61,548 bases of DNA from an uncultured Oscillospiraceae bacterium (GTDB lineage Bacteria; Bacillota; Clostridia; Oscillospirales; Acutalibacteraceae), in assembly GCA_900543555.1 (NCBI GenBank), contig UQRL01000008.1, forward strand, positions 1 to 61,548, in the 5' to 3' direction. Each line of letters begins with the position of its first letter. Position 1 is the stretch's first letter. The notes beneath the pieces were generated by a model, which was not told the origin of the DNA, did not search any database, and worked only from the letters and a program-made list of their open reading frames with translations. The position numbers and the translations under genes were made by a program. This document shows, piece after piece, positions 17,301 through 24,681 of the stretch.

Positions 17301-18113
17301 TTATAGTTTGATTTCTTCCAGCCTTCCAAAGGTGTAGCCCATGCCCTCCCAAGTGGTCAGCAGCTCATCCAAGATTTCCACGTTGGTCTGGGACGTGCTG
17401 TGCAGCAGCACTACCGCCCCAGGGTGCACCCGGGGGACGAGTTTGTCGAAGGCCTCCGCCCGGGTGGGCTGGTCATCCTGGTACCAGTCCACATAGGCCA
17501 GGCTCCAGAACACAGTGCGGTAGCCCAGTGTTTGGGCCATCTCCAGGTTGGACTGGCAGAACTTCCCCTGGGGCGGCCGGTACAATTTGGGCATCTCCTG
17601 GCCGGTCAGCTCCCGGTACAGCGCTTCGTTCTTTTCCAATTCCTGGCGAAAACTTCCCTCATCGGCAATGGCGGACATGTCCGGGTGGGAGTAGGTGTGG
17701 TTGCCCACGGTGTGGCCCTCCTCCACTATGTGGCGCACCAAATCCGGCTGTGTCTCCAGGTAATTGCCCACCAGGAAGAAGGTGGCGGGCACATTGTGCT
17801 TTTTCAACGCGTCCAGGATGGGGGCGGTGCAGCCGTTCTCAAAGCCCGCGTCAAAGGTGAGGTACAGCACCTTTTCCTCCGTGTCCGCCCGGAACAGGGC
17901 GTTGTACTGGGCCAAATAGGCCTCATCCGCATTGCCGGCGGGGGGCTGGCCCTCCTCCCCAAAGCGCAGCCCCCAGTTGGTGACCTCCGCTGAGGCCATC
18001 ACCGCGCCGCCCCACTGGGCGCGCAGAGTCACGGTCCCGCACAGGACCAGCACCGCCGCTAAAGCGGCCAGCACCAGGCCCTTCTTTTTTGCCGTTTGCC
18101 AAAAGCGCTTCAT
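17301..18113 (-). CDS. pdaA: PdaA-type polysaccharide deacetylase (spore cortex)
   Basis: A 270-residue membrane-anchored deacetylase. Residues 13-31 form a signal anchor. The NodB domain has TFDAG (86-90, catalytic Asp), the metal-binding pair in NHTYSH (138-143) and RPPQG (179-183). A TNWGLRF segment just after the anchor resembles the NWGFK of Bacillus PdaA. PdaA removes the acetyl group from MurNAc so that muramic delta-lactam can form in the spore cortex. No sigma-G or sigma-E promoter was evident upstream. The role rests on the close family match. Confidence 0.85.
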   Translation of the reverse strand: MKRFWQTAKKKGLVLAALAAVLVLCGTVTLRAQWGGAVMASAEVTNWGLRFGEEGQPPAGNADEAYLAQYNALFRADTEEKVLYLTFDAGFENGCTAPILDALKKHNVPATFFLVGNYLETQPDLVRHIVEEGHTVGNHTYSHPDMSAIADEGSFRQELEKNEALYRELTGQEMPKLYRPPQGKFCQSNLEMAQTLGYRTVFWSLAYVDWYQDDQPTRAEAFDKLVPRVHPGAVVLLHSTSQTNVEILDELLTTWEGMGYTFGRLEEIKL

Positions 18114-18299
18114 ATCCCTTCCTCCTCTCGGGAATCTATATGCGTCCCGGCGGGGAAGATGACAGGGGCACTTGCGCGCTGGGACAAAATGCTGTATGAT
18201 TTTCGTAAGAATTTCGTTTCCCGGAATGTAAGGAACCAGCCTTATACTTTATTTTAGAATGAGCCCCGCCGCAGCGCGGGGGCAGGAGGGACCTAGCTT
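18114..18299 (+). promoter_or_regulatory. Regulatory region of the two-component operon
   Basis: The space between divergent pdaA and the response-regulator gene. TTTCGT occurs at 18201-18206 and again at 18212-18217, exactly 11 bases apart, which is the spacing of OmpR/PhoP-family half-sites. TATACT at 18243-18248 is a possible -10 without a good -35. Autoregulation is inferred. Confidence 0.4.
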
Positions 18300-19007
18300 A
18301 TGGACAGCGCAGAAAAGAAAAATATCCTGGTAGTGGATGATGACAGGGAAATCGTGCGGGCCATCGCCCTGAATCTGGAGAGCGAGGGGTACACCGTTTT
18401 CAAGGCCTACGACGGCATGGAGGCCCTGGACCTGGCCATGACCAAGGACATCCACCTCATCATCATCGACGTGATGATGCCCCGCCTCGACGGCCTTTCC
18501 GCCATTATGAAGATCCGGGAGAAGAAGAACCTGCCCATCATCGTGCTCTCCGCCAAAAGCGAGAACAGCGACAAGGTCATCGGCCTTTCCATGGGCGCGG
18601 ACGACTACATCACCAAGCCCTTCAACCCCATGGAGCTGGTGGCCCGGGTCAAGTCCCAGCTGCGGCGGTATACCAGCCTGGGGGATATCCACTCCAGCGG
18701 GGAGAACACCATCGTCAACGGGCGGCTCACCTTCAACCTGGACGAACATGTGCTCTACGCCGACGGGGAGCCCGTCAAGCTCACCGCCACAGAGACGAAA
18801 ATCGTCGAGCTGCTGATGCGCAACCCGGGCCGTATCTTCCCGGCGGAGGAGATTTACAGCAAGATCTGGAACGAGTCCGCCTACTCCACGGAGAACACGG
18901 TGATGGTCCACATCCGCCGCATCCGGGAGAAAATCGAGATCAATCCCGGCGAACCGGAATACTTGAAGGTGGTGTGGGGCATTGGATACAAATTTGAAAA
19001 GCACTGA
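18300..19007 (+). CDS. OmpR/PhoP-family response regulator
   Basis: A 235-residue DNA-binding regulator. The receiver domain has the acidic pocket VDDD (12-15), phospho-acceptor D57 in IIDVMMPRLDG, and the conserved K106 in YITKPF. The C-terminal winged helix (about 135-235) has LTATETKIVELLMRNPGRIF and the VHIRRIREKIE recognition region. The sequence is nearest to the VanR/PhoP/WalR branch. The ATG has GGCAGGAGGGAC upstream. The kinase gene overlaps its 3' end, so the two form a classic pair. Confidence 0.95.
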   Translation: MDSAEKKNILVVDDDREIVRAIALNLESEGYTVFKAYDGMEALDLAMTKDIHLIIIDVMMPRLDGLSAIMKIREKKNLPIIVLSAKSENSDKVIGLSMGADDYITKPFNPMELVARVKSQLRRYTSLGDIHSSGENTIVNGRLTFNLDEHVLYADGEPVKLTATETKIVELLMRNPGRIFPAEEIYSKIWNESAYSTENTVMVHIRRIREKIEINPGEPEYLKVVWGIGYKFEKH

Positions 19008-20733
19008 GCCCAAGGGCGCCGAGTCCCGCGGCCGGGACATGTTTAAGGGGGCGGTGTCCTGGCTCAGCTTTATGATTTTGCTGTGCACTCTCACTGCGGG
19101 GCTGCTCTCTCTGCTCTTTGTCGCCTTAGACCCCACAGTGGCGGCCGGCTTGGGGGAGGCCATCGTCAACCTGACCTATGGGGAGTACCCCCAGTGGCTG
19201 CCGGTGATGGCTTGCTCCCTGGTGCTGTTGGCCGCCAGCATCCTGGTGCTGGTGTTCGTGTTCCGCCGGGACCGCCGCGCCTTTGAGGACATGCTGGCCG
19301 CCTGGTTGGCCAAGATCTGGGTGGAGTTCAAGCTGCTGTTCATCCTCTTGGTGCTGCTCTTTACCATGACCATCGACATGTACACCAACTTTACCTACGG
19401 CTGGTTCACTGTAATTGCGGCGGTGGTGTTTCTCTATTTTCTCTGCCTGGATATTGGGAAGAATCGCCGGTTCTTCCGGCACAACATCGTCCGCTCCCTG
19501 CTGCGGGCCCTCAACGACTATCGGGATTTGACCAGCTTTGAGCAGCGCAGCATCCGCCGGCTGTTTTCCACCCTGGCGGTCATTGTGGGGGTGCTGGGCA
19601 TTTCGGCAGTCCTGTTCATTGCCCTGTGGCGGGCGGAGATGGATGCCCGCGCCGCCCCCATCCGGGACCTCTTTCTCTTGGCGGTGGTAAGCTTTGCTCT
19701 GGCGGGGGTCATCGGCAGCATATTCTGGTACACCCTGGCCCTGAAGAGGGACCTGCGGGACTGGAACGTGCTTATGGGTCAGATCCGGGAGATGTACAGC
19801 GGCAACCTGAACGCCGTCAACCACATTGCCCCCAATTCCAATCTGTACGACTGCGCCATGCAGCTGAACATGATCCGCACCGGCATTCAGAAAGCCGTGG
19901 AGGAGGGCGTAAAGGCCGACCGCACCAAGGTGGAGCTGATTACCAACGTGTCCCACGATATCAAGACGCCCCTGACCTCCATTATCAGCTATGTGGAGCT
20001 GCTGAAAAAAGAGCCGGACCTGCCGCCCCATGTGGTGGACTACATCAACACCATTTCCCGCAAGGCGGACCGGCTGAACCACATCGTCCAAGACGTGTTC
20101 GAGGTCTCCAAGGCCGCCACGGGCAACATCAGCCTGAACCCGGAGGATTTGGACATTGGCAAGCTGCTGCAGCAGACCTTTGGGGAAATGGAGGAGACCT
20201 TGCGCCATTCCACCCTGACCTGGCGGGTGGATATTCCGGATGCGCCCATGCTGGTCCACGCAGACGGCCAGCGGCTGTACCGGGTGTTCCAAAACCTCAT
20301 CCGCAACTGTGACCAATATGCCCTGGAGGGGTCTCGGGCCTACGTGTCCGTCGCCGCCCAAAACGGGGTTGCCACGGTCAGCATCCGCAATATCTCCCGC
20401 AGTGAGATCACCATGGACGCCGAGCATCTCACCGCCCGGTTTGTTCGGGGAGATCAGAACCGCACCACAGAGGGCAGCGGCTTGGGGCTCTCTATTGCCA
20501 AGAGCTTTACCGAGGCCTGCGGCGGCAAGTTCCATCTGCATACCGACGGGGACCTGTTCATCGTTACAGTACAGTTCCCATTGGTGCGCACCGCGCCAGT
20601 GATGCCTCCAACCCCGGCCCCCGCTCCCCTCGCCGCAGTAGAGGCCCCGCGGGAGGCTGCTTCCGCCCCCGCCGCAGAGGAGGCGGAACCCCCCTCTCCC
20701 AAGGAGGAGCTGGCCCCCTCCCAGGAGGAATAA
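18982..20733 (+). CDS. Sensor histidine kinase with six membrane segments
   Basis: A 583-residue membrane kinase. There are about six hydrophobic segments in residues 24-265, and no large extracellular sensor domain. These are followed by a HAMP-like linker, the HisKA box NVSHDIKTPLTS with phospho-His near residue 325, and a HATPase domain with N-box RNCDQYAL and G-box GSGLGLS. After residue about 535 there is an unusual Pro/Ala/Glu-rich tail of roughly 50 residues. The start is uncertain: TTG at 18982 overlaps the regulator gene and has AAGGTGG 10 bases upstream; ATG at 19039 would give a shorter N-terminus. The signal is unknown. Confidence 0.88.
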   Translation: MDTNLKSTEPKGAESRGRDMFKGAVSWLSFMILLCTLTAGLLSLLFVALDPTVAAGLGEAIVNLTYGEYPQWLPVMACSLVLLAASILVLVFVFRRDRRAFEDMLAAWLAKIWVEFKLLFILLVLLFTMTIDMYTNFTYGWFTVIAAVVFLYFLCLDIGKNRRFFRHNIVRSLLRALNDYRDLTSFEQRSIRRLFSTLAVIVGVLGISAVLFIALWRAEMDARAAPIRDLFLLAVVSFALAGVIGSIFWYTLALKRDLRDWNVLMGQIREMYSGNLNAVNHIAPNSNLYDCAMQLNMIRTGIQKAVEEGVKADRTKVELITNVSHDIKTPLTSIISYVELLKKEPDLPPHVVDYINTISRKADRLNHIVQDVFEVSKAATGNISLNPEDLDIGKLLQQTFGEMEETLRHSTLTWRVDIPDAPMLVHADGQRLYRVFQNLIRNCDQYALEGSRAYVSVAAQNGVATVSIRNISRSEITMDAEHLTARFVRGDQNRTTEGSGLGLSIAKSFTEACGGKFHLHTDGDLFIVTVQFPLVRTAPVMPPTPAPAPLAAVEAPREAASAPAAEEAEPPSPKEELAPSQEE

Positions 20734-20742
20734 GCTCGTTCC

Positions 20743-20769
20743 AAGCCGCGCCTTTGGGTGCGGCTTTTT
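20743..20769 (+). terminator. Terminator after the two-component operon
   Basis: AAGCCGCGCC and GGTGCGGCTT form a stem with a TTTG loop and a following T-run. Confidence 0.9.
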
Positions 20770-20770
20770 C

Positions 20771-20799
20771 TTGCAAACGGGCAGCCTCTCTGCTACAAT
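20771..20799 (+). promoter_or_regulatory. Promoter of the GNAT-HAD gene
   Basis: TTGCAA, 17 bases, TACAAT, preceded by TGC. Confidence 0.78.
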
Positions 20800-20834
20800 G
20801 GTCCTAAAGCGCCATCCATAGGGAGGAAGAACAC

Positions 20835-22292
20835 ATGGTAGAGATCACCCCGTCCCAGCGGGGCCGCTTGGCGCCCTTGTTCCAGGGCTGGGAGGAAACA
20901 TTAATCTGGTCGGTGCTCCAGGGCTGCATGGGGCGGGCGTGGGCCGATGAAGGCGGGTGCCCCCGGGCAGCCCTGCTTTGGATTGGGGATTTTGGCTTCC
21001 TGGGCGGGGATGCCCATGCCCCAGGGGCCGGGGAGCTGGCCGCTTTCATCCCGCCGGAGTTTGCGGGCTCCGGCGCCCTGCTGGTGCCGCAAAACCGGGA
21101 GTGGCTGGCCCTGCTGGAGCAGGTCCACGGAAAAAGGGGAGAACCCATCACCCGTTATGCCATCCGCAAAGAGCCGCAGGCTTTTGACCGGGCCCGGCTC
21201 CGGGCTTTCCGGGACAGCCTGCCCAAGGGGTATTCCCTGCGCCTCATCGACCGGGAGCTGTATGGGCGCGTTCTTCAAACGCCCTGGGCCCGGGACTTCT
21301 GCGCCCAGTTCGGCAGCTGGGAGGAGTACGCCGCCCACGGCGCGGGCTATGTGGCCCTCTATGGGGAGGAGCTGGCGGCGGGGGCCTCCTCCTACAGCTG
21401 GTACAAGGGCGGCATCGAAATCGAAGTCGACACCAAGCGGGAGCACCGCCGCCGGGGTCTGGCCCTGTGCTGCGCCTCCGCCCTGATCCTCCACTGCCTG
21501 GACCGGGGCCTGTACCCCAGCTGGGACGCCGCCACCCCCATCAGCGTGGCCCTGGCGGAGCGGCTGGGCTACCACTTCAGCCATGAGTACCCCTGCCTGC
21601 TGGTACAGGTGGAGGAGCCTTCCTTGCGGGAGACCGACTGGGTGTTTTTTGACATCGGCTCCACCCTGGTGGACGAGCGGGAGGGCTTCCGGCTGCGCAT
21701 CGAAAAAGCCCTGGAGGGCACCGGCGTGGCCTATCAGGACTTCGTCCAGCGGATGGAGGAGCACTACCGCCAGGGCCGCAACGGGGACAAGCTGGCCTTC
21801 GCGGAGCTGGGCATCCCCCGGCCTCCCTGGACCGGAGAGGGGGAGTTCCCCTATCCGGAGGCCGGGGATTGCCTGCGGCGGCTGAGCGCCCGGTACAAGC
21901 TGGGAGTCATCGCCAACCAGCCCCTGGGCACGGCGGCCCGGCTGGAGCGCTACGGCCTGCTGCCCTATCTCAGTGTGGTGGCTTCCTCCGCAGAGGAGGG
22001 TGTCTCCAAGCCGGACCCGGCCCTGTTCCGCATTGCCTTGGAACGGGCGGGCTGCCTGCCGGAGCGAGCCCTCATGGTGGGGGACCGGCTGGATAACGAC
22101 ATTGTTCCCGCCAAGGCCCTGGGCATGAAGACCTTGTGGGTCCGCCAAGGCTTTTGGCGCCATGCCGCGCCCCAAGCCCCAGAGGAAACCCCGGATTTTG
22201 CTGTTTGGAGCCTGCAGGAGGCCGTCCGCCTTCTGCTGGGAGAAGAGGAATGCGGAAAGGAAGGAAAGGAAAATGAGGGAGAGAATGCGTAA
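20835..22292 (+). CDS. Fused GNAT acetyltransferase and HAD hydrolase
   Basis: A single 485-residue reading frame with two enzyme domains. Residues 1 to about 260 resemble the GNAT_acetyltran family (PF12746), with LFQGWEETLIWSVLQGCMG at the start and IEIEVDTKREHRRRGLALCC as the acetyl-CoA loop. From about residue 268 an HAD hydrolase begins: motif I VFFDIGSTLVDE, then motif III SKPDPALF and motif IV VGDRLDNDI. The first motif Asp is kept but the second is replaced by Gly-Ser, as in some HAD proteins. Frame and spacing show no break, so this is a true fusion. The acceptor and substrate are unknown. The lipoprotein gene overlaps its end. Confidence 0.85.
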   Translation: MVEITPSQRGRLAPLFQGWEETLIWSVLQGCMGRAWADEGGCPRAALLWIGDFGFLGGDAHAPGAGELAAFIPPEFAGSGALLVPQNREWLALLEQVHGKRGEPITRYAIRKEPQAFDRARLRAFRDSLPKGYSLRLIDRELYGRVLQTPWARDFCAQFGSWEEYAAHGAGYVALYGEELAAGASSYSWYKGGIEIEVDTKREHRRRGLALCCASALILHCLDRGLYPSWDAATPISVALAERLGYHFSHEYPCLLVQVEEPSLRETDWVFFDIGSTLVDEREGFRLRIEKALEGTGVAYQDFVQRMEEHYRQGRNGDKLAFAELGIPRPPWTGEGEFPYPEAGDCLRRLSARYKLGVIANQPLGTAARLERYGLLPYLSVVASSAEEGVSKPDPALFRIALERAGCLPERALMVGDRLDNDIVPAKALGMKTLWVRQGFWRHAAPQAPEETPDFAVWSLQEAVRLLLGEEECGKEGKENEGENA

Positions 22293-22878
22293 AATCCTTT
22301 TGGCGGCAGTGCTTCTGCTCCTTCTCGTCCCCGCCTTAGGGGGGTGCCAAGAGCGGGAGACGGAAAAGGCCTTTGTGGCCCCATACGACATGAGCCAGGA
22401 CCAACAGGAGCTGCTGTCCCTGCTGGGGTTGGAGGACGCGGCCCTGGTGTTTTCCTTTCAAGCCCCGGAGGAAGCGGCGAAGGTAACTGCCCACACCTAT
22501 GTGCTGGAGGATGGCGTCTGGGTGGAAAATGGGGGTGTCTCCCTGCTGCGGGAAGGGGGGGACAGCCAGCCCCTTGCCGGGGAGTTCGCCCTGGTCTACC
22601 ACCGGGACCGCAGCATGGATCTGCACCTGAACGCCCAGGGCCGGATATCCCTTTCCAGCGATCCGGTGCCCTTTGAGGGAGAACGGCTCTCCGCCGCCCG
22701 GGGAGCCATCCCAGAGAGCCAGCCCGCTCCCCTGGGGGAGGAAGTGCCCGTAGCCCTGTTTCTGGAGGATGGCGGCGCCTCTATGAAGTCCCTGACCCCT
22801 CAGTCCTATTTCACCCCACAGGAGCTGGAGGGCATGGATGTGGCCCAGGCGGTGACCCTGGAATTTTCCGCTGGATAA
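22273..22878 (+). CDS. Putative lipoprotein
   Basis: A 201-residue secreted protein. Residues 4-24 form a signal peptide ending in the lipobox-like ALGGC, so the mature protein is probably anchored by lipid at the Cys. The remainder is acidic and soluble with no recognised domain. The ATG at 22273 has AAGGAAAGGA 5 bases upstream; a second ATG at 22285 is also possible. The start overlaps the end of the GNAT-HAD gene by 20 bases, which suggests coupled translation. The function is unknown. Confidence 0.75.
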   Translation: MRERMRKILLAAVLLLLLVPALGGCQERETEKAFVAPYDMSQDQQELLSLLGLEDAALVFSFQAPEEAAKVTAHTYVLEDGVWVENGGVSLLREGGDSQPLAGEFALVYHRDRSMDLHLNAQGRISLSSDPVPFEGERLSAARGAIPESQPAPLGEEVPVALFLEDGGASMKSLTPQSYFTPQELEGMDVAQAVTLEFSAG

Positions 22879-22887
22879 ATAAAGAGA

Positions 22888-22919
22888 GAGCCCCTGGCGC
22901 CGGCGCCGGCCAGGGGCTC
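22888..22919. terminator. Hairpin between convergent genes
   Basis: A perfect 11-bp arm GAGCCCCTGGC and its complement around a GC-rich centre. T-tracts are short and interrupted on both sides, so termination strength is uncertain. Confidence 0.65.
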
Positions 22920-22945
22920 GTCTTCTATTTGGCTTTCGGGTGGGC

Positions 22946-24526
22946 TCATTCCGAAGCGCGGAACACAGTCTCCCCGTCCTTGATGGTCTCCATCACCCGC
23001 AGGTCCTTCAGCTCTTCCGGCGGGCAGGAGAGGGGGTCCCGGTCCAGAATGACCAGGTCCGCCCGCTTGCCCGGGGATAGGGTGCCTTTTTCCTCCTCTT
23101 CAAACAGGGCCCAGGCGGCGTTGACGGTTATGGCCCGCAGCGCCTCCCAGGGGGACAGCCGCTGTCCTTCCCCCAAAAGAGTCCCCGCCTTAGTGCGGCG
23201 GCACACGGCGCACCACAGGGTTTCCAGCATATTGGGCAAGATCACCGGCGTATCCTGATGAAAGTCGAACACCACCCCGGCCTCCTGGGCAGTTTTTGCG
23301 GGGCTGATGTTCTGGGCCCGCTCCCAGCCGAAGTTTTGAAGGTGCACGTCCCCCCAGTGGTACACGTGGGCCACAAAGAAAGAGGCCACCATTCCCAGAG
23401 GGCGCAGCCGGGGCACTTGGTCCGGCCGCAGCAGCTGGGCGTGGATCATAAGGGGACGGATGTCCCGGGGGCAGGCCGTGTGGGCTTTTTCATAGCAGGA
23501 GAGTAGCTGCTCCGCCGCCGCGTCCCCGTTGCAGTGCACGGCAATCTGCGCCCTCTCCCGCAGGGCCTTCTCCAAAAAGGCCGTTACCTGGCTGTCCGGA
23601 TAGACGGGGTAGCCCCGGTACGTTTCCTCCCCCTCATAGGGCTGGGTCATCCAGGCGGTGCGCCCCTGAGGGGAACCGTCCAAAAACAGTTTGTACCCGG
23701 CAATCTTCAGCCGGTTGTTATAGCGCCCCAGCCAGTCCCGGTGGGCCTCTAAAAGGGCGGCGCTGTCTTTGATGTCCACATAAGCCGCTACGTCCCCCCG
23801 CAGCAGCCCCCTGGCGGCCGCGGCCTCCAGCAGGTCCCACTCCGGCTGGCGGGCCAGCCCCTCGTGGATGGTGGTGACTCCCTGGGAGAAGTACACCCGC
23901 TGAGCCCGTTCCAGATTTTTTAAGCTGGCCTCCGGGTCCCGGGGGATGCGGGAGCCCATGTTGGTAAAGGCCGCTTCCTCCAAGTAGCCGTTGGGAGAGC
24001 CGTCCTCCCACCGGCCAATGCGGCCCCCCTCCGGGTCCGGGGTGGCCTTTTCCACCCCCAGCCGCTGCAGCCCCAGGGAGTTCACCGCCCCCATGTGGCC
24101 GGAGGCGTGGGTCACCATGGCGGGGCAGTCCGGCAGGGCGGCGTCCAGGTCCGCGGCGGTGGGGTGCCGGCCCTCTTCCAGGTCGTTTTGGTCATAGCCA
24201 AAGCCGATGACCCACTCCCCGGCGGGGATGTGCCACCGCTGCCGGAAATTCCTCATCCGCTGGGCGATCTCCCCAAGGTTTCTGCACCCGGAGAGCTGGC
24301 ACAGCCCCAGTGTCTGGGCCAGGGCTGTGACGTGGCTGTGGCCGTCCACAAAAGCGGGTAGCAGGGCTTTTCCCTCCAGGTTTACCCGGCGGGCTCCAAA
24401 GGCCAGGGGCTCCACATCCTCCAATGCCCCCGCCGCCCGAACGCGGCCGTCTTCAATCAAGAGGGCCTGCGCCCGTTCCGGGCCCTCCATGGGCAGGACA
24501 CTCCCACCATAAAACAGGGTCTTCAT
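22946..24526 (-). CDS. YtcJ-like metal-dependent amidohydrolase
   Basis: A 526-residue cytosolic hydrolase of the amidohydrolase superfamily (YtcJ/PF07969 type). The N-terminal beta-sandwich leads to the metal-binding DGHSH (61-65). Later come THASGHMGAVNS, the IAVHCNGDAAAEQ strand and FHQDTPV, and the C-terminal GKRADLVILDRDPL of the composite domain. Relatives hydrolyse exocyclic amides or N-formyl groups; the substrate here is unknown. AGGAGGT lies about 8 bases before the ATG. It is divergent from recJ. Confidence 0.9.
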   Translation of the reverse strand: MKTLFYGGSVLPMEGPERAQALLIEDGRVRAAGALEDVEPLAFGARRVNLEGKALLPAFVDGHSHVTALAQTLGLCQLSGCRNLGEIAQRMRNFRQRWHIPAGEWVIGFGYDQNDLEEGRHPTAADLDAALPDCPAMVTHASGHMGAVNSLGLQRLGVEKATPDPEGGRIGRWEDGSPNGYLEEAAFTNMGSRIPRDPEASLKNLERAQRVYFSQGVTTIHEGLARQPEWDLLEAAAARGLLRGDVAAYVDIKDSAALLEAHRDWLGRYNNRLKIAGYKLFLDGSPQGRTAWMTQPYEGEETYRGYPVYPDSQVTAFLEKALRERAQIAVHCNGDAAAEQLLSCYEKAHTACPRDIRPLMIHAQLLRPDQVPRLRPLGMVASFFVAHVYHWGDVHLQNFGWERAQNISPAKTAQEAGVVFDFHQDTPVILPNMLETLWCAVCRRTKAGTLLGEGQRLSPWEALRAITVNAAWALFEEEEKGTLSPGKRADLVILDRDPLSCPPEELKDLRVMETIKDGETVFRASE

Positions 24527-24559
24527 CGCATGACCTCCTCAGCGTTTCCAGTTTTCCCC

Positions 24560-24588
24560 AGTATGGCACATTTATGCGCCGGGGGCAA
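24560..24588 (-). promoter_or_regulatory. Possible promoter of the amidohydrolase gene
   Basis: On the minus strand: TTGCCC, 17 bases, CATACT. The -10 matches consensus at four of six positions. Confidence 0.45.
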
Positions 24589-24617
24589 GAGGAAGAAGGC
24601 GGTAAATTTTCCCTATC

Positions 24618-24646
24618 TTGCATATTTAACAAGAAAATGCTACAAT
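24618..24646 (+). promoter_or_regulatory. Promoter of the recJ-rsh-hemZ operon
   Basis: TTGCAT, 17 bases, TACAAT, preceded by TGC. Confidence 0.78.
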
Positions 24647-24681
24647 ATGATGTCAAGCGGGCAAGTAAGGAGAGATGGCTT

